Below are positions 18,499 to 28,561 of a stretch of DNA of 64,000 nucleotides, piece by piece (the first letter of the stretch is position 1; every line of letters begins with the position of its first letter). The notes under the pieces are model-generated. The model had not been told where the DNA came from. It worked only from the letters and a program-made list of their open reading frames with translations, and made no database searches. The stretch is taken from NCBI RefSeq assembly GCF_003311645.1, contig NZ_QEST01000069.1, positions 62,001 through 126,000 on the forward strand, read 5' to 3'. Made by a program: the position numbers and the translations under genes. Origin of the DNA: Streptomyces sp. PT12 (GTDB lineage: Bacteria > Actinomycetota > Actinomycetes > Streptomycetales > Streptomycetaceae).

Positions 18499-20862
18499 TC
18501 ACCGCTGGCTGGGGCCCACCCGGATCCGCAGGGGCTCGGACGCGTCGCCCGGCTGCCTGATGATCGTGATCCTGGTGTTGGTGTCCGGGACCGACACGCT
18601 GTTCCCGGGGTTCGCCTCGTCCCAGTACGTGCCCGTGCGGTCGTCGAAGAACGACGCGCCGCGCTGCGAAGGCAGCGTCGTCGGCTCGCCGTTCAGGTGC
18701 ACGGTCAGCTCCTGCGTGCGCGCCCGGCTGAAGGTCGCGTCCCGCGTCTGGAGGCGGTTGCGCATGACCGTGCCGTCCGCCCAGTGCTCGGCCGTCGCAT
18801 GGGCGTCGACCGGCAGGATCAGGCCCTCGCCCGGGTGCTGGCTGGTGTTGTTGTTCAGCTGTGAGGTGTCCCACAGCCACACCAGCAGGCCGTTCTGGTA
18901 CGAGAAGTGCTCGACCCAGTCGGGGCGCTCCGTGAGGTCCCCGAAGTTGTACGGGCCGGTCTCAAGCGTCTCGTCGTACCCGACGTACTGCCGGTTCTCC
19001 ACCAGGTAGTACTGCGCGTAGTCGTCCGTCACCGAGGCGCCCACGACGGAGAAGCCGTCGGCGGCCCAGTCGCCCTCGCCCTCCTCGGCGCCGTCAGAGA
19101 ACACCGGCTCGCCGTCCGCGGTGACCGTGATGGCGTCGGCCGTGAAACCGGTCAGCGCGAGCGAGCCGTCCGTCTGGTAGCGGAACCGCAGGTCGACGGG
19201 GGCGCCCGCGTACGCGTCCAGCGGGAACGACAGGGCCACGTCGCCGCCCGACTCACCGGTCAGCGTGGGCCGGTCGGCGCCGTCGCGCGGCAGCGCCTCG
19301 CCGTCCGCCGTGCCGTCCAGCGCGGTCCAGCTCTCCCCGCCGTCCGCCGACGCCTCGACATAGAGGAAGTCGTAGTCCTCCTCGATGGACCACCAGCCCG
19401 TGAGGTCGAGTGACGCCTCCGCCGCGCCGGTCAGGTCGACCGTGCGGGTCAGGGTGTTGCTCAGGTCGTCGCCCGAGCCGCTCCACCACTGGGCCTCGCC
19501 CTCGGCGGGCGGGTGGATGTCGGTGGTGACGGTCTTCTCCGGCAGCTCGACGATCAGCGCCTGCGCCTCGTCGCGGTCCTCGCCCTCGGGGTAGGTGAGG
19601 GCCGAGGGTCCGAGGTCGTGCTGGGAACGCGTGGCCGCCTGCGCGGTCTCGTAGTCGAGCCAGCCGAGTTGCAGCTTCTCCCAGGGTCCCATGTCGTTGG
19701 GCAGCCCGCCGATCGAGCCGTCGCCGCGGCCGAGCCACGAGCCCGACGACATCGACGACCAGAAGCCCGTGCCGTTCTCGCCGCCCTGCGTGTCGTACAG
19801 GTCGGGCAGGCCCAGGTCGTGGGCGAACTCGTGGGCGAACACGCCGACTCCGCCGTTCTCCGGCTGGATCGTGTAGTCGCCAACCCACAGGCCCGTGTCG
19901 GCGATCTGGGTGCCGCCCGCGGGGTTGAACTCGGGGCCCGTGCTGCCCATCTGGTCCGCGAAGGCGTACCAGCGGTGCGCCCAGATCGCGTCCTCGCCCT
20001 GCGCGCCGCCGCCCGCCGACTCGTCCTCGCCCGCATGGACTATCTGGAAGTGGTCCAGATAGCCGTCGGGCTCGTTGAAGTCGCCGTCGCCGTCGTAGTC
20101 GTAACGGTCCTGGACGTCGTAGCGCGCCAGCCGCTCACGCAGCTCCTCGGGCGTGGCCCCCGCGGCGAGCTGCTGCTCGTACCAGGCGTTGACGCCGTCG
20201 GTGACGATCTCCCAGACGGACTCGCAGACGTTGGAGCCGCAGGCGTTGTTGCCGTACCTGGCCTCGTTGTAGTCCACGAGCACCCAGTCGGTGACCTCGC
20301 CGTCGACGGTGTAACGGCCCGAGGACTGGCTCTCGAAGTACTGCTTGACGGAGGGGACCTCGGGGTCTTGCGAGTAGTAGATGTCCTCGTAGTACTGCCG
20401 GTCGAAGTCCTCCTGCCAGATGGTGGTGTTGTCCTGGGAACGGTCCGGCTCGGCGATCTCGTTGACCCGGGGGCCCGGGTCACCGCCGAAGTCCGGGTGG
20501 GCCTCGTCGCCGAACTCGACCAGCACGGTGAAGATCTGGTCCGTCCCCGTGGTGGCCACCTCGACGAACTCGCCGTCGCTCAGCTCCACGACCTCGGAGT
20601 CGGCCCGGGTGCGGGCGTCGGCCGTGCCGCTGAGCAACTCCTGCTGCGCCTGCTGCTTCTGCGCCTCTCGCTTCTCGGCCAGCGGGTTCTCGAGGTGCGG
20701 CCCGGCCGCGAACGCCCTGGCGTCGCGCGGCCCTTCGACCGACTCGGCCGGGGGCTGGGCGGAGGCCGTACCCACCGGAATGAGCACCGCCGCCCCCAGG
20801 GCGACGACTGCCGTCGCGGCGGCGGTGGTGGCCGATCTCCTCGATCGTTTACCTGTATTCAC
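18499..20862 (-). CDS. Secreted M6-family metalloprotease (immune inhibitor A type)
   Basis: This large extracellular zinc protease has 787 residues from GTG at 20862. That start is chosen for GGAGG about 11 nt upstream and because it opens directly into a signal peptide (TGKRSRRS, then a hydrophobic core ending TASAQ). A propeptide rich in Gln/Lys/Glu follows. The zinc site is HEFAHDLGLPD with H344, E345 and H348. Acidic calcium-like loops (YDYDGDGDFNEPDGY) precede it. The C-terminal half has beta-sandwich/MAM-like repeats typical of InhA proteins. It should degrade host or environmental proteins. Its own promoter lies in the 250-bp gap to the next gene. Confidence 0.92.
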   Translation of the reverse strand: MNTGKRSRRSATTAAATAVVALGAAVLIPVGTASAQPPAESVEGPRDARAFAAGPHLENPLAEKREAQKQQAQQELLSGTADARTRADSEVVELSDGEFVEVATTGTDQIFTVLVEFGDEAHPDFGGDPGPRVNEIAEPDRSQDNTTIWQEDFDRQYYEDIYYSQDPEVPSVKQYFESQSSGRYTVDGEVTDWVLVDYNEARYGNNACGSNVCESVWEIVTDGVNAWYEQQLAAGATPEELRERLARYDVQDRYDYDGDGDFNEPDGYLDHFQIVHAGEDESAGGGAQGEDAIWAHRWYAFADQMGSTGPEFNPAGGTQIADTGLWVGDYTIQPENGGVGVFAHEFAHDLGLPDLYDTQGGENGTGFWSSMSSGSWLGRGDGSIGGLPNDMGPWEKLQLGWLDYETAQAATRSQHDLGPSALTYPEGEDRDEAQALIVELPEKTVTTDIHPPAEGEAQWWSGSGDDLSNTLTRTVDLTGAAEASLDLTGWWSIEEDYDFLYVEASADGGESWTALDGTADGEALPRDGADRPTLTGESGGDVALSFPLDAYAGAPVDLRFRYQTDGSLALTGFTADAITVTADGEPVFSDGAEEGEGDWAADGFSVVGASVTDDYAQYYLVENRQYVGYDETLETGPYNFGDLTERPDWVEHFSYQNGLLVWLWDTSQLNNNTSQHPGEGLILPVDAHATAEHWADGTVMRNRLQTRDATFSRARTQELTVHLNGEPTTLPSQRGASFFDDRTGTYWDEANPGNSVSVPDTNTRITIIRQPGDASEPLRIRVGPSQR

Positions 20863-21112
20863 GTGTTGCCTGTCCTCCCCTGCGCACGCAGTGATGTGAC
20901 GGGACGCATTTGACATGAGTAGAACAGAAAAAGACAGACCTTGTTTCAACCCCCCGGTGCGGATAGCGTCTTATCCGCTCTGCCGGGCGTGAATCCGTGC
21001 GCCCCCCGTGCTCCCGTCCGCCGGTCGAGGCCAGGCTTACACTCTCGCGCTCCCGGGCATTCACGGCCCGTAGAACCGTTCGAGAGCACCCCTTCCGAGG
21101 ACGGACACCGAC

Positions 21113-21376
21113 ATGCCGCACCCGACCCCCCTGCAGATCGCCCACGGTTCGGCCACGGTCATCTCCATCACCCTTCTCTCGCTGTTCGTGGTCGACGAGC
21201 CATCGGTCGCCGCGCTCGCGGCGATCGCCGTGGTGGCACTGCTGCTCGGGGCGTTCACCGCGCTCGCGCCCTGGCGCGGGCCCGCGGCGCGGCGCCCCGC
21301 GGCGCAGGTCACCGCGAGCGCCACCCGGGCCGAGCCCGCCCCCGCGGCGGTCCCGCGCCCGCGCGTGCGGGCCTGA
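21113..21376 (+). CDS. Small membrane protein, unknown function
   Basis: This 87-residue protein starts MPHPTPLQIAHGSATVIS. It has two hydrophobic segments (about residues 13-27 and 32-50), with VVDEPSVAALAA between them, and ends with a basic Ala/Pro/Arg tail. GAGGACGG upstream may be the ribosome-binding site. I recognise no family. The hydrophobic pattern makes it more than a random open frame. It lies divergent from the M6 protease and convergent to an RDD-family gene. Confidence 0.6.
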   Translation: MPHPTPLQIAHGSATVISITLLSLFVVDEPSVAALAAIAVVALLLGAFTALAPWRGPAARRPAAQVTASATRAEPAPAAVPRPRVRA

Positions 21377-21422
21377 GCACACGTCAGGCGCACGCGTTCG
21401 GGCGCACGCGTTCAGGCACGCG

Positions 21423-22028
21423 TCAGGCGGCGGAGACGACCACGGTCCCCGCCGCCTTGTCGTGGAGGCACTGCCGGTAGGGGCGGTCCCAGGTGCACGT
21501 GAGCACGTTGACCAGCCAGAAGATAAAGCCGACGCATGGCAGCAGCTGCGGCAGGGAGTAGACCGCCGCGCGGTACCAGGCCGGATTCCCGCGCGGCACC
21601 GCGCCGTTGTCCAGCATGGCGACGCGGATGCGCATCAGCATCTTGCCCACGGTCTGGCCGCGGGCGCTGAGCATGAGGCCCTCGTAGAGGAAGTACACCA
21701 GCAGCACGATGGCCTGCTGGCCATAGGCGGCGCCGCTGTCGTCGTTGCCGTTGTAGGCGCCCATCAGGGGCCAGAGGGCGAACGTCACCGGGATGCCGAC
21801 AATCAGCGCGTCGATGATGCGGGCGAGCAGGCGGCGGCCGAGGGAGGCCAGCGGCGGCATCCCGGCCAACGGGTCCTTCGCGCCTGCCGGGCCGCCGAAG
21901 GGGTTCTCGCCGAAGGCGCCACCCAGGTCGGTGTTCCCGGCTGGGGTCGCCTTCGGCAGGCCCTGCTCATCGGGCGGGGCGGGGCCCGGCTCGTCGCCGG
22001 GCCCTGGCCGCGGCTGATCGTTGCTCAT
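21423..22028 (-). CDS. RDD family membrane protein
   Basis: This 201-residue integral membrane protein has a disordered Pro/Gly-rich N-terminus (about 60 residues) and then an RDD domain: LGRRLLARIIDALIVGIPVT with the name-giving R/D residues, then two further membrane segments. GQTVGKMLMRIRV and WDRPYRQCLHDKAAGTVVV are the conserved motifs. The function of RDD proteins is not settled; some affect ion or osmolyte transport. A paralogue follows 88 bp upstream on the same strand, so they are probably co-transcribed. Confidence 0.87.
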   Translation of the reverse strand: MSNDQPRPGPGDEPGPAPPDEQGLPKATPAGNTDLGGAFGENPFGGPAGAKDPLAGMPPLASLGRRLLARIIDALIVGIPVTFALWPLMGAYNGNDDSGAAYGQQAIVLLVYFLYEGLMLSARGQTVGKMLMRIRVAMLDNGAVPRGNPAWYRAAVYSLPQLLPCVGFIFWLVNVLTCTWDRPYRQCLHDKAAGTVVVSAA

Positions 22029-22116
22029 GATCGCCAGTCAAGCCCGCCCGGGCGCACCCCGCATCCCGGCGGCGACGATTGGGGGCGCGTACCGCCGACC
22101 GGGTCGGCGGGGGCGC

Positions 22117-23733
22117 TCAGCCGGACCGGGGCTGCGGGGCCTCGGCCCTGAACTCCCCCACGAACGTCTGTGCGGCCTTGTCGTGCCACGCCTGGCGCCA
22201 CGGCCGGTCCCGCGCGCCCATGATGAGGCTGACGATCCCGACGACGAGCACCGCGAGGACGTTGTACAGCAGCCAGCGCAGCAGCGCAGCGCCGAACCCC
22301 GGCTTCTCCTGGCGGCCGACGTCGAGCACGCGGAGCTTGACGATCGCCTTGCCGGGCGTGGTGCCCCACAGGGCGACCGGCAGCGCCTCGAGCAGCAGGC
22401 CCACCCCGAGGAACACCCCGAGCACCAGGGCGAGATAGCCGCCCGTCGTGCCGTCGATCAGCCAGATTGTCTCGGTGACCCCGGCGCGCTCGGCCGCGTC
22501 CACCTGGTCCTGGATGTGGTCCCTGGCGTCGCCCACCAGGGGGGCGGCGATCACCGCGGCGGCCGCGCCCGGCAGGATCGAGTCGACGACGCGGGCCAGG
22601 AACCGCTTGCCGAGCTTCGCCGGATACGCCTGCCGCGTGTCGAAGCGGCGCACCATCGTGAGGGCGTCGCCCTGGTGCGACTGGAGGAACGGCGACTGCT
22701 GCGGGGCGGGCTGGCCGCCCTGCTGCGGATAGCCGTAGCCGCCGCCCGATGGCCCCGGCTGAGGCCCTGGCTGCTGCTGGGGGTAGCCATAGCCACCGGC
22801 CGCGGGCCCTGGCTGCGGCTGGGGGCCGCCCTGCTGCGGCGGATACCCATAGCCGGGGCCCGGCTGCGGCTGGGCCTGAGGCTGCGGCGGCGTGGCCTGC
22901 TGGGGCGGGGCCGCCTGCTGCGGGGGCGCCGACTGCTGGGGCGGGACGGGCGGTTGACCGATGGCGGGCGGCAGCGGCTGCCCCTGCTGGGGCGGCGCCG
23001 ACTGCCCGCCCTGCGCGGCGGGCGGCGGCTGCGGCGAGCCCCCGGGCGGTGACTGCTGCGCGAGGTCGCGCACCTGACGCTCCCACGACCCACCTGCGGC
23101 GATGTCGGCGCGGCGCAGCGTGGTCGTCTGCTCCTTGGGGTCCTCGGCCGGTGGCTCGGGCCGCCGCGCCGGGGTCTCCGAGCCCTCGGACGGGGTCCTG
23201 CGGAACTGCCCGCGGGGGTCGACGCCTCGGCCCGCAGCCACCACGGGGGAGGTGCTGACGTCCTCGTCGGAGCCCCAGGTCACCCGCTGCTCGCCGCGCC
23301 CGCCCTGCCGCGGGCCCGCGTCACCGCCCCCGGGGCCGCCCCGCTGCTGCCCCGCGGGCGCGACCTCGCCGCGCCGCCGCGGCTCGGGCAGCGCGCTGCC
23401 CGCCGATGGCGGCGGATCGCCCGCCGCGGGGGAAGGCCCCGACGACCCTCCCGGGGCCGAGGCCGAGGGCGCCGAGGACGACGGCGCCGACGGCGGGTCC
23501 TCGTCGAAGAAGAACGGCTGCGTCTCGCCCTCGCGCACCGCAGGAACGGGCCTGCCCGCGGCGGCGGGTGGCGCGGGCGCGGCCCCTCCCGAAGGGGGCG
23601 AGGGCACGGGCTCGCCCTCCCGCGGCTCGGGCCGACTGCTGCCGGGCACCCAGGAGGTGCCGTTCCAGTACCGGATGTAGCCGGGAATGGACGGGTCCGG
23701 GTACCAGTTGGGCCCTGCGGGTGGGGAGCTCAT
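22117..23733 (-). CDS. RDD family protein with DUF2510 head and long Pro/Gln linker
   Basis: This 538-residue protein is a fusion of three parts. Residues 1-35 are a DUF2510-type module with the WYPDPS...RYWNGTSWV pattern. Residues about 40-370 are a disordered Pro/Gln/Gly-rich linker with repeated GYGYPQQ units. The C-terminal 170 residues are an RDD membrane domain (LGKRFLARVVDSILPG, GTTPGKAIVKLRVLDV, DRPWRQAWHDKAAQTFV). ATG at 23733 is set by the DUF2510 start. The linker is presumably cytoplasmic. Function is unknown; the paired RDD gene downstream suggests a heteromeric membrane complex. Confidence 0.87.
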   Translation of the reverse strand: MSSPPAGPNWYPDPSIPGYIRYWNGTSWVPGSSRPEPREGEPVPSPPSGGAAPAPPAAAGRPVPAVREGETQPFFFDEDPPSAPSSSAPSASAPGGSSGPSPAAGDPPPSAGSALPEPRRRGEVAPAGQQRGGPGGGDAGPRQGGRGEQRVTWGSDEDVSTSPVVAAGRGVDPRGQFRRTPSEGSETPARRPEPPAEDPKEQTTTLRRADIAAGGSWERQVRDLAQQSPPGGSPQPPPAAQGGQSAPPQQGQPLPPAIGQPPVPPQQSAPPQQAAPPQQATPPQPQAQPQPGPGYGYPPQQGGPQPQPGPAAGGYGYPQQQPGPQPGPSGGGYGYPQQGGQPAPQQSPFLQSHQGDALTMVRRFDTRQAYPAKLGKRFLARVVDSILPGAAAAVIAAPLVGDARDHIQDQVDAAERAGVTETIWLIDGTTGGYLALVLGVFLGVGLLLEALPVALWGTTPGKAIVKLRVLDVGRQEKPGFGAALLRWLLYNVLAVLVVGIVSLIMGARDRPWRQAWHDKAAQTFVGEFRAEAPQPRSG

Positions 23734-23837
23734 GTGGGCCGAATCTCCTCGTCCGTGCAGTCCTTGAGTCTCTTGCCGGGTAAGCATGGTACGTCGCCGC
23801 GCGGACGGCGCCGGTCCTGCGTTCCCTGTGAGGGACC

Positions 23838-24419
23838 TTAGCCAACTCCCGGTCCGTCGTGAGACTCCAGGGGCGTCCCCCCGGTTCCCCAAGGGCCGAG
23901 ATCCAGGCGCCAGTCGTGGCAGCGCAGCGGGGTGCCCCTGGGGTACTCCATGTCGCACACACCGAGCAGCGTGAAGCCCGCCTTGCGGCAGATCGCGTTG
24001 GACGCGGGATTCTCCACGGACGGGAACGCGTGTATGAAGCGGTGGGTCCCCTCCTCCGCGGCCACGGCCGCCACGGCGAGCGCCGCCGCCGTCGCCAGGC
24101 CGCGCCCCTGGAACTCGGGCAACGTGCTCCAGCCCGTCTCCCACACGGCGCCGCCGCGCCACTCCCGCTCCCAGTACCCGATCGTGCCCGCCGAGCCGCC
24201 GCTGGCGGCCTCCTCCACGACGAACATCCGCCCCCCACCCGTGCCGCCGAGCCTCAGATACCGCAGATGCCGGTCCTGAAGCCTCTCCTCCGACTCGGGC
24301 CCCCCGAGGTGGAGCATCATCTCCGGGGCGTTCGCCCGCCGAAGCAGGTCGAGACCTCCCTCGTGCCAGGGCACGAGCCGCACACGCGCCGCTCCTTCGT
24401 CCGCCGCTCCTTCGTCCAT
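23838..24419 (-). CDS. GNAT-family N-acetyltransferase
   Basis: This acetyl-CoA-dependent acetyltransferase of the RimJ/RimL-like group has 193 residues. Motif A, the CoA pyrophosphate loop, is TLPEFQGRGLATAAALAVA. The later SVENPASNAICRKAGFTLLG is the usual motif B. The substrate is unknown. ATG at 24419 is chosen; an ATG 30 bp upstream is also in frame. It is divergent from ssgG. Confidence 0.85.
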   Translation of the reverse strand: MDEGAADEGAARVRLVPWHEGGLDLLRRANAPEMMLHLGGPESEERLQDRHLRYLRLGGTGGGRMFVVEEAASGGSAGTIGYWEREWRGGAVWETGWSTLPEFQGRGLATAAALAVAAVAAEEGTHRFIHAFPSVENPASNAICRKAGFTLLGVCDMEYPRGTPLRCHDWRLDLGPWGTGGTPLESHDGPGVG

Positions 24420-24570
24420 GGCTCCGACGCTACGCGGCCCCACTGACAACGGCCCATCGAAGACGGCCCTTCGAAAAAGTCACCGAAGTTGTGTAAGGAA
24501 CGGCGCACCTCCCCCTCTCCCCCTTGGCACGACGCACGACAGAACGGCACAACAGGAGAGGTCGCATCGC

Positions 24571-25008
24571 ATGCACACCACGATCGAGCGGGAACTCGCC
24601 CTGAAGCTGGTGCTCTCGGGTGACCGCAGCGTCCCCGTACCCGCGCGGCTGCGCTACCGCGCGGACGACCCCTACGCGGTGCACATGAGCTTCCACATCA
24701 ACTCCGACGCCCCGGTGGACTGGGCCTTCTCCCGCGAGCTGCTGGTCGAGGGCCTGGTCAGGCCGTCGGGGCAGGGCGACGTACGGCTCTGGCCCGTGAT
24801 CCAGGAGGACGGCCCCGTGCTGTGCCTCGCGCTGCACTCCCCCGACGGAGACGCGCTGCTGCACGCCCCCGCCCCCGCGGTGGCCGCGTGGCTCCAACGC
24901 ACGCTGCGGCTCGTCCCGTTCGGCACCGAGAGCGAGCGGCTGCCCGTCGACGACACCCTGTACGCGCTGCTCGGCGCCCCCGACGGCTCCGACGAGCCCG
25001 CGGCCTAG
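24571..25008 (+). CDS. ssgG: SsgA-family sporulation/cell-division regulator, probably SsgG
   Basis: SsgA-like proteins are found only in morphologically complex actinobacteria and guide septum placement and cell-wall processes in sporulation. The 145-residue sequence has the family features: PVPARLRYRADDPYAVHMSFH, WAFSRELLVEGL, GDVRLWPV and LHSPDGDALLHAPA. ATG at 24571 follows GGAGAGG. The assignment to SsgG, whose role is correct septum localisation in S. coelicolor, rests on the neighbourhood with lrp and hppD recalled from that species, so the subtype is less sure than the family. Its stop shares CTAG with the lrp stop. Confidence 0.85.
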   Translation: MHTTIERELALKLVLSGDRSVPVPARLRYRADDPYAVHMSFHINSDAPVDWAFSRELLVEGLVRPSGQGDVRLWPVIQEDGPVLCLALHSPDGDALLHAPAPAVAAWLQRTLRLVPFGTESERLPVDDTLYALLGAPDGSDEPAA

Positions 25009-25493
25009 GAATCCCGCTCGGTCGCGCCCCCGGCCGCCGCGTGCCGCACCAGCGGGAGGGTGCGCAGCGGCACGGGGTTCTCCATGACGATCGCGGTGGA
25101 CGACCTGACGATCCCTTCGAGGCCGACCACCCGGTCGATGACCCGCTGGAGGTCGGCGTTGGAACGCGCCACCAGGCGGCACAGCATGTCGCCCTCGCCG
25201 GTGATGGTGTGCAACTCCAGCACCTCGGGCACCCCGGCGAGGTGGCGGCGCACCTCGTCGCCCTGGCCCTGCTTGATCTCCAGGGTGGCGAAGGCGGTCA
25301 CGGGGAAGCCGATGGCCGCCGGGTCCACCTCGGGCCCGAAGCCGCGGATCACCCCGCCCGCGCGCAGCTTCTCCAGCCGCGCCTGGGCGGTGCCGCGCGC
25401 GACGCCGAGCCGCCTCGACGCCTCGAGCACCCCGATCCGCGGCTCGCGCGCCAGCAGCTCGATCAACCGTGCGTCCAACGCGTCGATGGTCAC
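25005..25493 (-). CDS. Lrp/AsnC-family regulator
   Basis: This 162-residue regulator has an N-terminal winged helix (DALDARLIELLAREPRIGVLE, then ASRRLGVARGTAQARLEKL) and a C-terminal RAM ligand domain (VTAFATLEIKQGQ, LHTITGEGDMLCRLVARS). GTG at 25493 is chosen because AGGAGG lies 6 nt upstream. It is divergent from hppD with a 120-bp gap. It therefore likely senses an aromatic amino acid or its keto acid and controls hppD and itself; this is inference from position. The 3' end meets ssgG at a shared CTAG. Confidence 0.9.
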   Translation of the reverse strand: MTIDALDARLIELLAREPRIGVLEASRRLGVARGTAQARLEKLRAGGVIRGFGPEVDPAAIGFPVTAFATLEIKQGQGDEVRRHLAGVPEVLELHTITGEGDMLCRLVARSNADLQRVIDRVVGLEGIVRSSTAIVMENPVPLRTLPLVRHAAAGGATERDS

Positions 25494-25565
25494 CGCGCAC
25501 CTCCTGGGCATCCTGTACAGACCCTAGACGGCTACGCGCGTCACTCTCTACAGATCGTCCAGTAG

Positions 25566-26735
<1,170 letters not shown>

Positions 26736-26753
26736 GAGCACCACCCCCCACAG

Positions 26754-26784
26754 CCGCCCCCGCGACCTGCACTCGCGGGGGCGG
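26754..26784 (+). terminator. 12-bp hairpin terminator after hppD
   Basis: The arms CCGCCCCCGCGA and TCGCGGGGGCGG pair perfectly around a 7-nt loop, starting 19 nt after the hppD stop. TTCC follows. It can also serve the convergent S16 protease gene. Confidence 0.7.
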
Positions 26785-26841
26785 TTCCCTGTGCGCGCCC
26801 CCACTCCCGCCCTCTCCCGCGCCCCGCCCGCGGCGGGCGGC

Positions 26842-27675
26842 TCAGCAGGACGGGACGGACTCCCCCGCGGCCAGCGCGCGCAGGTCGCCCACCGCGCCGT
26901 CGAGCGTCGTGACAGGGAGCAGCCGCAGCCCGTCGGGGGTGTCGGCCGTCGCGTCGCCGCACTCCTCGCGCGGCACCAGGAAGACCGTGGCGCCGTCGCG
27001 CCGCGCGGCCTGCGTCTTGAGGGGAACGCCGCCGACCGCGCCGACCCGCCCCGCCGCGTCGATCGTGCCCGTCCCCGCGACGATCTCGCCGCCCGTGAGG
27101 TCGCCGCCCTCGCCGTCGCCCTCAAGCAGGTCGACGATGCCGAGCGAGAACAGCAGCCCCGCGCTCGGCCCCCCGATGTCGGCGAGGTGCAACTCGACCG
27201 AGACGTCCGAGGAGTCGAGGCCGAGGAAGCCCAACGCGGCGGTGACGGCGGCGTCCTGGGACTCGGTCATCTGCTCGGCGTTGTGCTCGCGGATCTCCTC
27301 GGTGCTCTCGCCCACCGGGTAGACCGAATCGCGCGGCATGACCGCGCGGTCGCTCGCGAAGTAGCCGCTCACCACGTCGGCGAGGCGCACGGTCGCGTCG
27401 GGCGAGGTCGCGGTGATCGTCGTCATCCGCAGCTCGCCCTCGGGCGCGCGGACCGGGGCGCCGGTGATGGTGATGACGGGCCGCCCGTCGTGCTCGCCCA
27501 GCACATCGGCGGTGAGCCCCGGGTGGGTCACGGAGAACGGCAGCGGCGCGAGCGCGGCCACCGCGAGCAGCGCGCCCACGAGCAGCGAGCAGACGGTGAG
27601 CAGCAGGGTCCGGCGGCCGCCGGACGGCGGGGTCGGCCCGCCCTTGGCCTGGGGCGCGGTCGGGGCTGCGGACAT
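26842..27675 (-). CDS. Membrane-anchored Lon-type (S16) serine protease
   Basis: This 277-residue protein has one N-terminal membrane anchor (TLLLTVCSLLVGALLAVAAL) and an extracytoplasmic Lon-like proteolytic domain, without an ATPase domain. The Ser-Lys dyad is S171 in IGGPSAGLLFSLG and K220 in VGGVPLKTQAARRDGA. It resembles YlbL-type proteins but is shorter and has no obvious PDZ domain between anchor and protease. The substrate is unknown. It lies 9 bp after the IclR-type gene on the same strand, so the two are probably one operon. Confidence 0.85.
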   Translation of the reverse strand: MSAAPTAPQAKGGPTPPSGGRRTLLLTVCSLLVGALLAVAALAPLPFSVTHPGLTADVLGEHDGRPVITITGAPVRAPEGELRMTTITATSPDATVRLADVVSGYFASDRAVMPRDSVYPVGESTEEIREHNAEQMTESQDAAVTAALGFLGLDSSDVSVELHLADIGGPSAGLLFSLGIVDLLEGDGEGGDLTGGEIVAGTGTIDAAGRVGAVGGVPLKTQAARRDGATVFLVPREECGDATADTPDGLRLLPVTTLDGAVGDLRALAAGESVPSC

Positions 27676-27684
27676 GGAGGGAAT

Positions 27685-28329
27685 CTAACGCAGCACGGCC
27701 GCGACCTCCTGGGCGGCCCGTACCACGCGGGGGCCGACCTCGTCGGGCACGGCCTCGCTGAGCATGACCACGCCCACGCTGCCCTCGATGCCGCACTCGG
27801 CGGGCAGCGGCGCCGCGGCGCCGCTCGCGCCCGCCTCCAACTCCCCGTGCGTCAGCACGTATCCGTCCTCGTCGGTGATGTCCTTGCAGCGCCCCGTGAG
27901 GATGGCCCGGCCCGCGGCGCCCCGGTCGAGCGGGTGCCGGAAACCCGTGCGGTAGGCGACGTGGTAGTCGGTCCAGCTCGGCTCGACGACCGCGACGGCC
28001 AGGGCGTCGTTGCCGTCCACCACGGTGAGATGGGCCGTGGCGCCCACGTCCTCGGCGAGCGAGCGCAGCGCGGGCAGCGCCGCCTCCCGCACCAGCGGGT
28101 GGACCTGGCGGCCCAGGCCGAGCACCCCGACGCCGACCCTGGCCCGGCCTCCCGCGTCCCTGCGGACCAGGGAGTGCTGCTCGAGCGTGGCAAGCAGCCG
28201 GTAGACGACCGTTCGGTTGACGCCGAGCTGTTTGGACAGCTCGGTGACGGTCAGCCCGTGGTCGGTCTCGGCGAGCAGCTTCAGCACCCTTAGCCCTCGG
28301 TCGAGCGTCTGGGAGGTCTCCGCGGTCAC
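27685..28329 (-). CDS. IclR-family transcriptional regulator
   Basis: This 214-residue regulator has an N-terminal winged helix (TLDRGLRVLKLLAETDHGLTV, TELSKQLGVNRTVVYRLLATLE) and a C-terminal effector domain (HLTVVDGNDALAVAVVEP, HPLDRGAAGRAILTG). The effector domain is somewhat short for IclR (usually about 250 residues in total). GTG at 28329 is the likely start. It heads a two-gene operon with the S16 protease. Target genes are not evident from the sequence. Confidence 0.88.
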   Translation of the reverse strand: MTAETSQTLDRGLRVLKLLAETDHGLTVTELSKQLGVNRTVVYRLLATLEQHSLVRRDAGGRARVGVGVLGLGRQVHPLVREAALPALRSLAEDVGATAHLTVVDGNDALAVAVVEPSWTDYHVAYRTGFRHPLDRGAAGRAILTGRCKDITDEDGYVLTHGELEAGASGAAAPLPAECGIEGSVGVVMLSEAVPDEVGPRVVRAAQEVAAVLR

Positions 28330-28561
28330 GACGCCCCCTCGATGCAGTTCGAAGCAGGTTGGTGGCAGGTGCCAGGTGGCAGGTCACAGAGGTTGACCGC
28401 GCACCGGGCAACGTTGCCCTCCACCGTGTGTCCCGTCGGCGTGCGCGTGTCCGGAAATTTATCCGGGGGCACCGCTCAGCGGAAGGGGCTGTCCAGAATC
28501 CGAGCGGTCTGGCACGACTTTCGAACGCTATGCGCTCATCTCCGTCGCATGCCGCCGCGGG

